Assembly: GCF_042747725.1 (NCBI RefSeq)
Contig: NZ_JBHZGO010000002.1
Coordinates: forward strand, 1-64,000
Direction: 5' to 3'
Length of the DNA stretch: 64,000 bases
Source of the DNA: FACHB-T130 sp042747725
Lineage (GTDB): Bacteria > Cyanobacteriota > Cyanobacteriia > Cyanobacteriales > FACHB-T130
The position numbers and the translations under genes are program-made. Below are positions 1 to 8,379 of this stretch, in pieces; within the stretch, counting starts at the first letter, position 1; every line of letters starts with the position of its first letter. The notes under the pieces are model-generated. The model ran no database searches. It saw only the letters and a list, made by a program, of their open reading frames with translations, and was not told where the DNA came from.

Positions 1-2
1 CA

Positions 3-122
3 GTCGCCCGCAATCTAGCTCTCAACCTGTATCGTGATTTAGGCTTTGACAACATGGCTCAAGCTCAGCGTCGTTGTGGGTTCAGCTTGAACCACTTGAA
101 GTCAATCTTTAGAATGAAATAG
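3..122 (+). pseudogene. C-terminal tail of a transposase, cut by the window edge
   Basis: An open frame of 39 residues runs in from the left edge and stops at 120-122. It reads VARNLALNLYRDLGF and ends CGFSLNHLKSIFRMK. The pattern of Asn-Leu-Ala-hydrophobic helix followed by a basic tail resembles the C-terminus of ISAs1/IS4-type DDE transposases of cyanobacteria. The DDE residues themselves lie outside the window, so the family is a guess and intact versus broken cannot be judged. Confidence 0.4.
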
Positions 123-221
123 CCCTGGGGTGAGTATGGTGTAGTAAATAAGGCTGTTTTTGCTGAAAAGTTACTATCTTCAAGAAGGAGTTAGAAAAGG
201 TTGGGCTACTGAATTCCTTAA

Positions 222-824
222 TCAACTCCATACTTCAGTTAAATCCAAGATAAACCCAGGTAAAATATTTTCCCCTGACAAAGTTACAGGATTATTCAGC
301 ACTTCCACATCCCGACCTTGCCGATAAATCTCAACTTTCTTGTTTTTCCGGTCAATCAACCAACCTAAAGAAGCCCCGTTTTCCATGTATTCCCTCATCT
401 TGGTTCGCAGGGGTTTCATGTTGTCACTTTCAGAACGTAGTTCCACCACGAAGTCAGGACAAAGAGGAACAAAGCTTTTTCGTTGTTCTGGGGTAAGGGT
501 ATCCCATCTGTCTTGACGTACCCAAGCTGCATCCGGAGAGCGATATGCGCCATTGGGGAGATGAAAACCAGTTGAAGAGTTGAACGCCTTACCGAGTCTA
601 GTCTGACGGTTCCACAACCAGAGTTGTCCCTCCATATCCAGATTTCTGTTCCCTGTCTCGCCTCCTGTTGGTGGCATAACAATCAACTCTCCTGTAGCAG
701 TGCGTTCTAATTGTAAGTCTCGGTTAGCGATCGCCAACTGAACGAACTGCTCGTGGGTGACTGTAAGTGTTAGTGTAGGTGGGATATTGACGGCAATGGC
801 TTGGGGTAAGTTGACTTGTGTCAT
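222..824 (-). CDS. Uma2 family endonuclease (DUF820)
   Basis: This 200-residue protein has the Uma2/DUF820 layout, a restriction-endonuclease-like (PD-(D/E)XK) fold that is hugely expanded in cyanobacteria. The visible marks are the early hydrophobic stretch after the THEQF motif, GxLIVMPPTGG, YRSPDAAWV (the Asp of the active site), DFVVELRSESD (the E-x-K-like strand; here the usual Lys position is Arg/Ser) and LGWLIDRKNKKVEIYR near the C-terminus. The ATG at 824 starts MTQVNLPQ. No partner gene is close. Cellular role is unknown for the family; nuclease activity is inferred from fold only. Confidence 0.85.
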   Translation of the reverse strand: MTQVNLPQAIAVNIPPTLTLTVTHEQFVQLAIANRDLQLERTATGELIVMPPTGGETGNRNLDMEGQLWLWNRQTRLGKAFNSSTGFHLPNGAYRSPDAAWVRQDRWDTLTPEQRKSFVPLCPDFVVELRSESDNMKPLRTKMREYMENGASLGWLIDRKNKKVEIYRQGRDVEVLNNPVTLSGENILPGFILDLTEVWS

Positions 825-894
825 CGTTCAGTCCTCAAACTGACATAATTGTTGCGGTTCAACCCGCACACTACAGAAGCTTGAAATAGTCGGA

Positions 895-1025
895 AGACCT
901 GCTACAGTAATCCTATTTGAGTTGTGAGAGAAGAATTTTTTAACGAACCGCAAAGACACTGCATAGCGCCAAGAGAAGAGAAGAGAGAAGCCTAAGTTTC
1001 ACAAATGATTTAGGATTGCTATATT
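895..1025. repeat. MITE-like element, tatagca-TCCTA family, copy 1
   Basis: The stretch begins near TAATCCTATTTGAGTTGTG and ends AATGATTTAGGATTGCTATA, so the two ends are imperfect inverted repeats. Between them is the phrase 'aacgaaccgcaaagacac...gccaagagaagagaagag', also seen at 55092-55175. Other copies of the ends occur at 26623-26814, 26810-26912, 37999-38098 and 43865 onward. No reading frame is present. It is best read as a non-autonomous mobile repeat. Confidence 0.55.
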
Positions 1026-1104
1026 TTCAGAGTAACACCCAGACGGGAATCCTTAATGTTACATGGGTATTTCGCGTGTTTAATATTAAATGCAAGATGT
1101 CAGT

Positions 1105-2307
1105 TCACTCAAAAATTATTGGCTTCTGGGTATCGCGCTGAGCAAATGGTAACTCTTGGTTAATCGCATCAATTTCCAGTTGCTCCATTTCATTGATTTG
1201 ATGGATGTGAGTCCGCAGAACTTGACCCAAACGCGGATTATAGAATCGATGCATACTGTAGTTGGAAGTTGCTGGGAAACCGCGACGTTTTTTATGACGC
1301 CCACCAGCACCGGGGTCGAAGCTTTGGATGCCATGTGCGATCGCCCACTCAATCGGCGTGTAGTAGCAGGCATTAAAATGCAGACAGTCAATGTCCTGGT
1401 AGCTTCCCCAGTAGCGCCCATACAGTTGATCGCCCTTGGTGAGGCAAAAAGACATTCCAATAGGCTGCCGGTCATCCTGCTCGTCGTAGGCTGCAACAAA
1501 TAACACTCGATGACGATACTGGGGATGCAGCTGTTCAAAAAATCGCCGAGTTAAATACTTACTTCCCCACCAGCCAAACTTGTCGCACGTATCGGCGTAA
1601 AAGTCATACATTAACGAAAACAGCGGCTGAGGAATCTCATCACCCGTGAGGGTTCTGATTTGCAAACCAGCTTTCTCTACCGCTTTGCGTTCCCGTTTGA
1701 TGTTGCGGCGCTGATTGGCGTTAAACGCGCCCAGGTAATCATCAAAAGTATTAAAGCCCGTGTTTTGCCAAATGAAACTATGGTGCAGCCACGGCGTAAA
1801 ACCGTGCCGTTCCAGAATCGGTCGCCATTGGGGGTCTACATAGAGAAAATGACAGCCGCTAATCCGGTTCTTTTGGCAAAAATGGTCAATCGCCTCCACC
1901 ATTAGCTCAGTTAGCTCATCCTCATCTTCACCGGGTGCAATTAAGAAGCGATAGCCTTCCGCTGGCGTCATCGGAGACATTCCCAGCAATTTTGGATAGT
2001 ATTGCACCCCTAAGCGTTGAGCCAAATCTGCCCACTGATGGTCAAATACAAATTCACCATAACTATGCCCTTTCAGATAGAGCGGTGCAGCCGCAATGAG
2101 GTGCCTGTCTCGCCATACAGTCAGGTGAGTGGGTAGCCAACCCGCCTTAGCGCCGACGCTGTCTGAAGTTTCCATATTGTTGAGCCAATCCCATTCTAGG
2201 AAAGGCATTTTCAACGGCAGAGCCAGGGCGTCCCACTCGGCTTGGGGCACTTCAGCGATTTTACTAATCCAAGCAACAGAATAGCGGGGTTTAAGTTGTT
2301 CCACCAT
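1105..2307 (-). CDS. GNAT-like acyltransferase of the DUF482 / COG3146 family
   Basis: The protein matches the DUF482 family, annotated in databases as GNAT or 'peptidogalycan biosynthesis' proteins and related in fold to FemAB aminoacyltransferases. Recognisable blocks are the N-terminal W-x-ALALPLKMPFLEWDWLNNME segment, TPAEGYRFLIAPG, a middle FNANQRRNIKRERKAVE helix, and the C-terminal FDPGAGGRHKKRRGF motif typical of the family. The frame opens at 2400, but the preceding 31 residues are low quality and MVEQLKPRYS at 2307 is the more natural start. Substrate is not known. It stands alone between repeat-rich spacers. Confidence 0.8.
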   Translation of the reverse strand: MVEQLKPRYSVAWISKIAEVPQAEWDALALPLKMPFLEWDWLNNMETSDSVGAKAGWLPTHLTVWRDRHLIAAAPLYLKGHSYGEFVFDHQWADLAQRLGVQYYPKLLGMSPMTPAEGYRFLIAPGEDEDELTELMVEAIDHFCQKNRISGCHFLYVDPQWRPILERHGFTPWLHHSFIWQNTGFNTFDDYLGAFNANQRRNIKRERKAVEKAGLQIRTLTGDEIPQPLFSLMYDFYADTCDKFGWWGSKYLTRRFFEQLHPQYRHRVLFVAAYDEQDDRQPIGMSFCLTKGDQLYGRYWGSYQDIDCLHFNACYYTPIEWAIAHGIQSFDPGAGGRHKKRRGFPATSNYSMHRFYNPRLGQVLRTHIHQINEMEQLEIDAINQELPFAQRDTQKPIIFE

Positions 2308-2511
2308 TTCAGGAATCGGGGGTAGAGCGATCGCTAGCGACCTTTCGGACTGGATGGGAAAGCCTCTTCTAGGGTAATGGAACTTTCCCGATCTCATCAA
2401 ACAGAAGGCGATCGCTAGGGCAAAAACTTCTAAATTATTTTGAAAATTAGGGCGTTGCTAAAATCCTCTGCTGGCTAAGGTCAGGGAGTCACCTACAAAG
2501 CCTCGCCTACA

Positions 2512-2547
2512 AAACCGGACGTGAGACTTTCACCTCCCATTCGGCTC
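2512..2547 (-). ncRNA. Group II intron domain V remnant
   Basis: Read on the minus strand the sequence starts GAGCCGAATGGGAGG, passes through the GTGAAAGTCTC loop and ends ACGTCCGGTT. This is the GAGCCG...GAAA...CGGTT hairpin pattern of group II intron domain V, the catalytic element. No reverse transcriptase/maturase frame adjoins it, so it is probably the 3' scrap of a lost intron. Confidence 0.55.
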
Positions 2548-2613
2548 CTCCGTGACTTGGGTAGTTGACAGTACTACCTCCAACCAAACCATCAACGGCT
2601 GTTTTTACATCGT

Positions 2614-2705
2614 CAGGACTTACGCAAAGTTTATATATATAGCGTTTTTTCGGGTTCAATCCCCCTGTGGTTGCTCTCAGATGTGGTGATGTGCGGCGAG
2701 TCCTG
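2614..2705 (+). repeat. MITE, AGGACTTACGCAAAG family, copy A
   Basis: This 92-bp element is bounded by CAGGACTTACGCAAAG and GCGGCGAGTCCTG and contains the phrase 'ggttcaatccccctgtgg'. Near-identical copies in reverse orientation lie at 32359-32449 and 56731-56826. The outer bases (AGGACT/AGTCCT) are inverted repeats. There is no coding capacity. Confidence 0.75.
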
Positions 2706-2834
2706 ATTAAACAGACCAGATTTATTCTCTGTTATCCTCCAAATTCTCAAGCTTTTTATGAGCATGAAGTGACGATACAACAGGAGTTTAATCCTAATAC
2801 TTATTTAGATTTGGATGAGAAGGAGGAGTTTTAG
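2706..2834 (+). pseudogene. Short degenerate coding tail next to the MITE
   Basis: From the MITE end a frame stays open for about 42 codons to TAG at 2832-2834; it contains TRFILCYPPNSQAFYEHEV and ends LDLDEKEEF. It has no start codon of its own, so it looks like the C-terminal end of a gene truncated by the repeat. The family is not recognised. Confidence 0.25.
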
Positions 2835-2977
2835 GGGATTAGAGAGAGAACAAGTTCAATCGCCAAGGGCGCAATCTTACCAATTACAACAAAGACAAAA
2901 TAAATAGATAGTAATCGCCCGTCTTTCAGGCTTTGTTTGTTTAGCTCCAGCATTCGATAGGGCAGACAATATTTTGT

Positions 2978-4402
2978 CTAGCGAGGCCAGGGAATTCTAG
3001 TATCGGCAGCGATTTGGCGAGCGATGACAGCAGCGCCATAGCGATTCAGATGGCTGGGGTCGGCAAAGTAGCCATTTTGGTTTGTCCACTGTCTGGATAA
3101 GTCGAGAAAAATGAATCCTTTAGCACTAGATTGGCGGGTCATATAAGGTCTAAATTGTTGCTCAGCTCTGAGGCGAGTTCGATCTAAGTAATCTCCACTT
3201 AAAGGCAGGTTGACAAAAAATACGGGAATCCGACGCTGCTTAACAAAGAGCATCAAATTATTTAACGCCACCTCCTGCTTACCTCCAAGTTGTAAGGCAC
3301 TGTAATCACTGTCATAAGCGCCTGCAACTCGCGGCTTTTGTCGATAGTAAATGGCAGGATTAAATCGGATATTTATGGGGAGAAATCCATTGGCGTCGAT
3401 TGCCGCTGCCGAGTAGTCGGGAGTCAAGTCTCCTACAGTATTTTGAGCCATTATTGTCTCCCTGGACGGCTGAGGATTCAAAAGGGTGCCATTAAATTGG
3501 CTTTCGTCCTTGGGAGTTTCGCCTAGGTTGGTATCGGCAACCCAGTCGGGGTTGGGAGGTGGGGTTGCTGTTTCTAGTGCATCCGGACGATTAGAGGGTG
3601 CAATGCCGCTGAAGAGGCGATCGCCCCTTGATAAGCGCTTGTAGCCCGGAGAAGCCAAAATCAGGTTATAAGTCCGATCCACGCGCCCGCTGTTAAAGGC
3701 TCGCACTCCATCCGCCCACACAATAAGTTTCGGCAATTGATCTTCGGTTAAGATTTTCCGGAGCAACAAATCAATCACTTGGGCAGTCGCGCCATTCACC
3801 CCGAAGTTAAAGATTTTCAATCCCCCAAAGCCTTTACCAGCTAAGGCTTGCTGCATCTGTCTGGGATCGACTCCCTGCAAAGAGCGGGAACTGCCTACAA
3901 TTAAGATATCTGGTGGGCCAACGGCAGCTACGTAGGACAGATAAAGAACTAGCTGATTATCAAGCAACTGGTTGTTAAAGGTGGGATATTTTAACTGAAA
4001 GCTGGTTGCAGCAGCTCTTTTTTGGGCTACCTCCAAAAAAGCCATATACTCGATAATTTTCTTCTGAGCATAGACTCGTTGGGGACTATCGGGTGGCACG
4101 GCTTGCAGGGATGCGATCGCGCTCATCCATGTTTGGGCAACTTCATCCCAGTCCGCCGCCGATTTAGCCACTTGAGCCTGGGTAGCAGCGCTGTTAGCTT
4201 GGTTAATTGCCTCCGACAAGGAATTACTCTTGGCAGCTGCTGTTGTGGCAGCTAAGGGCTGAACAAGCAGGCTCGTATGGGTGGTTTGGGGTGCTAGCGT
4301 TGCCGAACAGCCAATCGATAGCAAGCATCCTGCCACTGAGGCAGCAAAGCGGTACAAGAAGCGATGATTCGCCGCAAAAATAATAAAGAGTCGATATATC
4401 AT
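2978..4402 (-). CDS. SGNH-hydrolase-like lipoprotein (DUF1574-like)
   Basis: The protein has an N-terminal membrane segment ending in a lipobox-like LSIGCSA, then a low-complexity Ala/Gln region with TPR-like helices, then an SGNH-like domain. The hydrolase marks are ILIVGSSRSLQGVDP (block I, Ser in GSSRS), FNFGVNGATAQ (block II/III) and a C-terminal DPSHLNRYGA that supplies an Asp-x-x-His pair. Cyanobacterial relatives are filed as DUF1574 and are thought to be cell-surface or exopolysaccharide modification proteins; the exact reaction is unknown. The longest frame starts at 4444, but MIYRLFIIFAA at 4402 gives a proper signal peptide. Confidence 0.7.
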   Translation of the reverse strand: MIYRLFIIFAANHRFLYRFAASVAGCLLSIGCSATLAPQTTHTSLLVQPLAATTAAAKSNSLSEAINQANSAATQAQVAKSAADWDEVAQTWMSAIASLQAVPPDSPQRVYAQKKIIEYMAFLEVAQKRAAATSFQLKYPTFNNQLLDNQLVLYLSYVAAVGPPDILIVGSSRSLQGVDPRQMQQALAGKGFGGLKIFNFGVNGATAQVIDLLLRKILTEDQLPKLIVWADGVRAFNSGRVDRTYNLILASPGYKRLSRGDRLFSGIAPSNRPDALETATPPPNPDWVADTNLGETPKDESQFNGTLLNPQPSRETIMAQNTVGDLTPDYSAAAIDANGFLPINIRFNPAIYYRQKPRVAGAYDSDYSALQLGGKQEVALNNLMLFVKQRRIPVFFVNLPLSGDYLDRTRLRAEQQFRPYMTRQSSAKGFIFLDLSRQWTNQNGYFADPSHLNRYGAAVIARQIAADTRIPWPR

Positions 4403-4507
4403 TGAGTTTCTCTCTTGCCTGAGATTGTGCATTCCTGACAGCAAGATAGAATAAATCCAGCAAATTGTTCTCAGTATATTAAGTTAGGTAAGGAGAACAC
4501 GAATCGC

Positions 4508-6655
4508 ATGGGCAAGGTAGTCGGCATTGACCTCGGAACAACCAACTCAGTCGTAGCTGTCATGGAAGGCGGCAAGCCCGTTGTCATTGCCAATGCGGAA
4601 GGCATGAGGACTACTCCCTCCGTGGTAGGCTTCAGCAAAGACGGGGAACGCCTAGTTGGACAAATGGCACGGCGGCAAGCCGTTCTGAACCCACAAAATA
4701 CGTTTTATGCGGTAAAACGGTTCATCGGACGCAAGTATGCCGAACTCAGCCCCACCTCGAAGCAAGTTCCCTACACGATTCGCAAAGATGACGAGGGCAA
4801 TATTAAAGTCAAGTGCCCCAGACTGAAGCGGGAATTTGCTCCAGAAGAAATCTCGGCAATGGTGCTGCAAAAGTTGGCAGATGAGGCGAGTCGTTATCTG
4901 GGAGTGCCGGTGACGGGGGCGGTGATTACAGTTCCAGCTTATTTCAATGATTCCCAACGGCAAGCGACGCGAGATGCTGGGCGGATTGCCGGGTTGGAGG
5001 TATTGCGGATTCTCAACGAGCCAACGGCTGCATCTTTGGCTTATGGTTTAGATCGCCAGGATACTCAGACGATTCTGGTGTTTGACTTGGGCGGCGGTAC
5101 ATTTGATGTTTCCATCCTGGAAGTGGGGGATGGAGTGTTTGAAGTGAAAGCCACCAGTGGCGACACGCAATTGGGCGGTAACGATTTTGACCGAAAAATT
5201 GTGGATTGGCTGGCAGAGCAGTTTCTGGAAAAAGAAGGGGTGGATCTCAGACGCGATCGCCAAGCCTTACAACGCCTCACGGAAGCCGCCGAAAAAGCCA
5301 AAATTGAGCTATCTGGCGTCACGGTGACGGATATTAACTTACCTTTTCTCAGTGCCACGGAAGAAGGCCCCGTACACTTAGAAACCAGGCTGACGAGGGC
5401 GCAATTTGAAGGATTGTGTGGGGATTTGGTGAGCCGATTGAAGGCACCCGTCAAACGCGCTTTAGTTGATTCTGGTCTCAATCCCTCCAAGATTGACGAA
5501 GTGGTGTTAGTGGGCGGTTCTACTCGCATCCCCTTGGTGAAACAGCTGGTTCGCAGCTTAATTGACAAGGAACCGAACGAGAACGTTAACCCAGATGAAG
5601 TGGTGGCAGTGGGTGCCGCAATTCAAGCGGGAATCCTCGCCGGTGAGGTCAAAGACGTGCTGTTGTTGGATGTCACGCCTTTGTCCCTAGGACTGGAAAC
5701 AATTGGCGGCGTGATGAAGAAACTCATCCCCCGCAATACGACAATACCCGTGCGGCGATCGGATATCTTCTCCACCGCTGAAAATAACCAAACTTTAGTA
5801 GAAATTCACGTACTCCAAGGGGAACGGGAAATGGCGGCTGATAACAAGTCGCTAGGGCGGTTTAAGCTCACCGGCATTCCCCCAGCACCGCGAGGAGTGC
5901 CCCAAGTTCAGGTATCTTTTGATATTGATGCCAACGGCATTTTACAGGTGACAGCCTTAGACCGGACGACGGGGCGAGAGCAGAGTATCACGGTTCAAGG
6001 GGCTTCCACTTTAAGCGAGGCGGAAGTTAACCGGATGATTCAGGATGCCGAGCAATATGCCTCAACGGATCGGGAACGGCGCGAACGGGTGGAAAAGCGC
6101 AACCGCGCCGAAGCACTTGCTTTCAGTGCGGAACGGCAACTCAAAGAGGTGGCGCTGTCTTATGGAATGCAGTTTGCTGCCGGTCAGCGGCGTCGCATTG
6201 AGAACCTGGTGCAGGAAATGCGCCAGAGTATTGCCCGCGACGACGATCGGGCTGTGGATCGGGCACAAGGCGATCTTCAGGATGCTCTCTACGAGCTAAA
6301 CCGAGAGGTGCGGCTGGAATCAATGGAGGACGAGGACGACTTTTTCGGATCGATCCGTCGCACGTTTTCTGGCGAAGGCGATTCCTTGTTTGGCAATTCG
6401 ACACAAGATCGGTCTGAGGGTAGCCGCTATCAAGAGCGGTCTGAGGGTAGCCGCTATCAAGAGCGGTCTGAGGGTAGCCGCTATCAAGAGCGGTCTGAGG
6501 GTAGCCGTTCGCGCGATCGCTATGACGATGACCGTCGCAATAGCGGCTCTACAGGCGGTCAGCGGTATAGTCGGGATAGCGACACGGCTCCCCGCCGGAC
6601 TTCGAGAACCGTTCAACCTGAGGATGATTGGGATGATGATGATGATTGGCTGTAA
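4508..6655 (+). CDS. dnaK: Molecular chaperone DnaK (DnaK3-like Hsp70)
   Basis: This is a full Hsp70: the ATPase domain begins GKVVGIDLGTTNSVVAVMEGG, and continues with NEPTAASLAYG, VFDLGGGTFDVSILEV and VLVGGSTRIP; the substrate domain contains DVTPLSLGLETIGGVM. At 715 residues it is longer than E. coli DnaK (638) and its tail is an acidic/Arg-Ser stretch with a repeated RSEGSRYQE unit, ending DDDDWL rather than EEVD-like. Cyanobacteria carry several DnaK paralogues; pairing with a J-protein downstream and the extended tail suggest the DnaK3 type, which in other cyanobacteria is essential and membrane-associated. That assignment is inference. ATG is preceded by an AAGGAGA ribosome site. Confidence 0.95.
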   Translation: MGKVVGIDLGTTNSVVAVMEGGKPVVIANAEGMRTTPSVVGFSKDGERLVGQMARRQAVLNPQNTFYAVKRFIGRKYAELSPTSKQVPYTIRKDDEGNIKVKCPRLKREFAPEEISAMVLQKLADEASRYLGVPVTGAVITVPAYFNDSQRQATRDAGRIAGLEVLRILNEPTAASLAYGLDRQDTQTILVFDLGGGTFDVSILEVGDGVFEVKATSGDTQLGGNDFDRKIVDWLAEQFLEKEGVDLRRDRQALQRLTEAAEKAKIELSGVTVTDINLPFLSATEEGPVHLETRLTRAQFEGLCGDLVSRLKAPVKRALVDSGLNPSKIDEVVLVGGSTRIPLVKQLVRSLIDKEPNENVNPDEVVAVGAAIQAGILAGEVKDVLLLDVTPLSLGLETIGGVMKKLIPRNTTIPVRRSDIFSTAENNQTLVEIHVLQGEREMAADNKSLGRFKLTGIPPAPRGVPQVQVSFDIDANGILQVTALDRTTGREQSITVQGASTLSEAEVNRMIQDAEQYASTDRERRERVEKRNRAEALAFSAERQLKEVALSYGMQFAAGQRRRIENLVQEMRQSIARDDDRAVDRAQGDLQDALYELNREVRLESMEDEDDFFGSIRRTFSGEGDSLFGNSTQDRSEGSRYQERSEGSRYQERSEGSRYQERSEGSRSRDRYDDDRRNSGSTGGQRYSRDSDTAPRRTSRTVQPEDDWDDDDDWL
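6410..6507 (+). repeat. 27-bp tandem repeat inside dnaK
   Basis: Three exact 27-bp units (6410-6436, 6437-6463, 6464-6490) and a partial fourth (6491-6507) start with cggtctgagggtagccgct. Each unit is nine codons, so copy number can change without breaking the frame; the product is RSEGSRYQE repeated in the disordered tail. Confidence 0.9.
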
Positions 6656-6737
6656 ATTAGCTATAGCTGTTAGCAATTGAAGCGGTCTGGCACGGATAGT
6701 AGAGTATTTGTCTGCTAAAACTGTGAATATCTAGCGC

Positions 6738-6786
6738 TCAATCAGCTAATCGGTAACAGCTAATCGCTAAAAGCTAATCGTTAATT
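6738..6786 (+). repeat. Short GCTAATC-type repeat tract
   Basis: Between dnaK and dnaJ the heptamer-like phrase 'agctaatcg' occurs three times with slight changes. The same phrase is found inside cobN at 19545-19612, where it is translated. This is the short tandemly repeated repetitive (STRR) type known from cyanobacteria. Confidence 0.6.
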
Positions 6787-6790
6787 AACT

Positions 6791-7783
6791 ATGCAAAATT
6801 TTCGGGACTACTACCAGATGCTGGGCGTTGCCAGAGATGCCTCCGGCGACGAAATTAAGAAAGTTTATCGGCGGCTAGCTCGGCAGTATCACCCCGATCT
6901 GAATCCTGGCGACAACACAGCAGAAGAAAAGTTCAAGGATATCGGTGAGGCTTACGAAGTTCTTTCCGATCCTGGGAAGCGATCGCAATACGATCAGTTC
7001 AGCCGTTTCTGGAACCGGAGCGGGTTTAAGGGCGCAAAAGGGACGAAGGGGAGTAAAGCCTGGGGGACTCGCTCTAACAACGGTCGCAACGACACACAGG
7101 AATTAAAATACGACGATTACCCGGACTTTAACAGCTTTGTCGATACTCTGCTAGGGCGTCGGGAAACCCGTGTAGCCACCGAGGCACCCAGTCCCAGCGC
7201 CAGGGTTGCCTCATCCGATCCCTTCCGCCCTGGCAACACAAAAACATCCTACACAGTGAGTTCGCGCCCTAGTCGCCGCGATGTCGAAGCCAGACTGACG
7301 ATGCCCCTGGAAAAAGCTTATCAGGGAGGACGAGAGCGGATTCGTCTGGAAGATGGGCGATCGCTGGAAGTGGATATGCCACCCGGAATGGTCAACGAGC
7401 AACGCATCCGGCTGAAGGGTCAGGGCATTGAAGGTGGCGACTTATACCTCAAAATTACTGTATCGCCCCACCCCTTCTTTAAAGTAGAAGCTTCGGATAT
7501 TTTCTGCCAATTGCCAGTCACTCCCAGCGAGGCAGTGTTGGGGGGAGCCGTGGAAGTGCCTACCTTGGATGGTTTGGTGAAAATGACGCTTCCTAGCGGT
7601 GTCGGACACGGGAAGCGCCTGCGCCTTGCTGGGAAAGGCTACCCGACAGGTAGAGGCGATCGCGGCGATCAGTTAGTCGAAATTCAGGTTGTGGTTCCCA
7701 AAACGGTGACTTCCCAAGAACGGGAACTCTACGAAAAGCTGCGGCAAATCGAAACTTTTAAGCCCCGTCTCGATTTGCCATAA
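6791..7783 (+). CDS. dnaJ: J-domain co-chaperone, DnaJ/CbpA type
   Basis: Residues 1-70 form a J domain with the HPD motif at 34-36, which stimulates Hsp70 ATPase. A Gly/Arg-rich linker follows, and two C-terminal beta-domains run from about residue 160 (DVEARLTMPLEKAYQGG) to the end. The four CxxCxGxG zinc modules of type I DnaJ are absent, so it is a type II J protein such as CbpA or cyanobacterial DnaJ3. It lies 135 bases after dnaK on the same strand; the spacer holds a short 'agctaatcg' repeat tract. The pair probably works together. Length (330) is normal for the class. Confidence 0.93.
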   Translation: MQNFRDYYQMLGVARDASGDEIKKVYRRLARQYHPDLNPGDNTAEEKFKDIGEAYEVLSDPGKRSQYDQFSRFWNRSGFKGAKGTKGSKAWGTRSNNGRNDTQELKYDDYPDFNSFVDTLLGRRETRVATEAPSPSARVASSDPFRPGNTKTSYTVSSRPSRRDVEARLTMPLEKAYQGGRERIRLEDGRSLEVDMPPGMVNEQRIRLKGQGIEGGDLYLKITVSPHPFFKVEASDIFCQLPVTPSEAVLGGAVEVPTLDGLVKMTLPSGVGHGKRLRLAGKGYPTGRGDRGDQLVEIQVVVPKTVTSQERELYEKLRQIETFKPRLDLP

Positions 7784-7789
7784 CGCTAA

Positions 7790-7822
7790 AAAATTAGCCC
7801 GCGCTAGCAGGGCTAATTTCTT
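7790..7822 (+). terminator. Terminator after dnaJ
   Basis: A perfect 10-bp stem, AAATTAGCCC (7791-7800) and GGGCTAATTT (7810-7819), closes a 9-base loop and is followed by cttg. It lies 7 bases after the dnaJ stop and can serve the converging gene at 7879 too. Confidence 0.7.
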
Positions 7823-7878
7823 GTATAGCCGCAGACTGAAGTCTGACGGATTCTGGGCTGCAATTGAAATACTGCTGT

Positions 7879-8379
7879 TTAAGCGCGATCGCGATAGCAC
7901 AAACCCAACAACGTACCGCTAGCAATCAACTTCAACGCTTCTAATGTCCAGTAGCCCTCGTGCATTTGATTCATCCCGGCAGGAATACCAACAGCGGGTT
8001 CAAAAAGATTGAGCTGTAGCCCCATCGCGCTCATTTGTGGGGTTAAGAAATATGTATCAATAATGGCAATTGTCAGCAGGAACAGGGATAAGAAAATTAC
8101 TCTCTGCCCTCCCAGCTTGGAAGTAGTATGAGTGCGGTGAAGAACCAACAGCCCCGTTAACACTAAGGCTGCACATAATAATTCAATCCGATTAAAAATC
8201 CAGAAAATTGAATAGCCAGCTGTTGCAAATCCAGGTTGAGTCATCATCCCTGTTGCAAACAAACTGGGCATAATTACCCAGTCCAAAAGCAGACTGCCGC
8301 TAAGCCAGAAAGCTAACGTCAAGGTGACGGTTGTTTGCCATGCTGGTTGCTTTAATCCAGCGCTAGAAAAAGCGGTCAT
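7879..8379 (-). CDS. Four-helix membrane protein, DUF4149-like
   Basis: This 166-residue protein has four hydrophobic stretches: about 16-40 (LTLAFWLSGSLLLDWVIMPSL), 53-80 (YSIFWIFNRIELLCAALVL), 90-112 (VIFLSLFLLTIAIIDTYFL) and 145-160 (LEALKLIASGTLLGLC). The conserved polar spots are the Asp in the first helix with the following PSLFATGMM, the Arg-Ile-Glu in the second, Asp-Thr-Tyr-Phe-Leu-Thr-Pro in the third, and HEGYWTLEALKL before the last. This layout resembles DUF4149/TMEM205-like proteins. No function is established. It ends converging on dnaJ. Confidence 0.6.
   Translation of the reverse strand: MTAFSSAGLKQPAWQTTVTLTLAFWLSGSLLLDWVIMPSLFATGMMTQPGFATAGYSIFWIFNRIELLCAALVLTGLLVLHRTHTTSKLGGQRVIFLSLFLLTIAIIDTYFLTPQMSAMGLQLNLFEPAVGIPAGMNQMHEGYWTLEALKLIASGTLLGLCYRDRA

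Larger units (their letters stand above)
2401..2977. other. Repeat-rich spacer with intron, MITE and gene remnants
   Basis: This 577-base gap has no intact gene. It contains a group II intron domain V-like sequence on the minus strand (2512-2547), a MITE copy (2614-2705), and a short degenerate coding tail (2706-2834). All three look like debris of mobile elements, listed separately. Confidence 0.6.

Noticed and set aside
1116..1905. Forward and shifted frames over the DUF482 gene
   Set aside because: They lie over well-conserved blocks of the acyltransferase and show no domain of their own.
6410..6507. CRISPR array because of short direct repeats
   Set aside because: The units are contiguous with no spacers and are in frame within dnaK.
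6320..6680. Long frames on both strands overlapping the dnaK tail (for example a 118-residue reverse frame)
   Set aside because: They are produced by the 27-bp tandem repeat and antisense of dnaK; the repeated LRPLLIAAT and LRVAAIKSG peptides are artefacts of the repeat.
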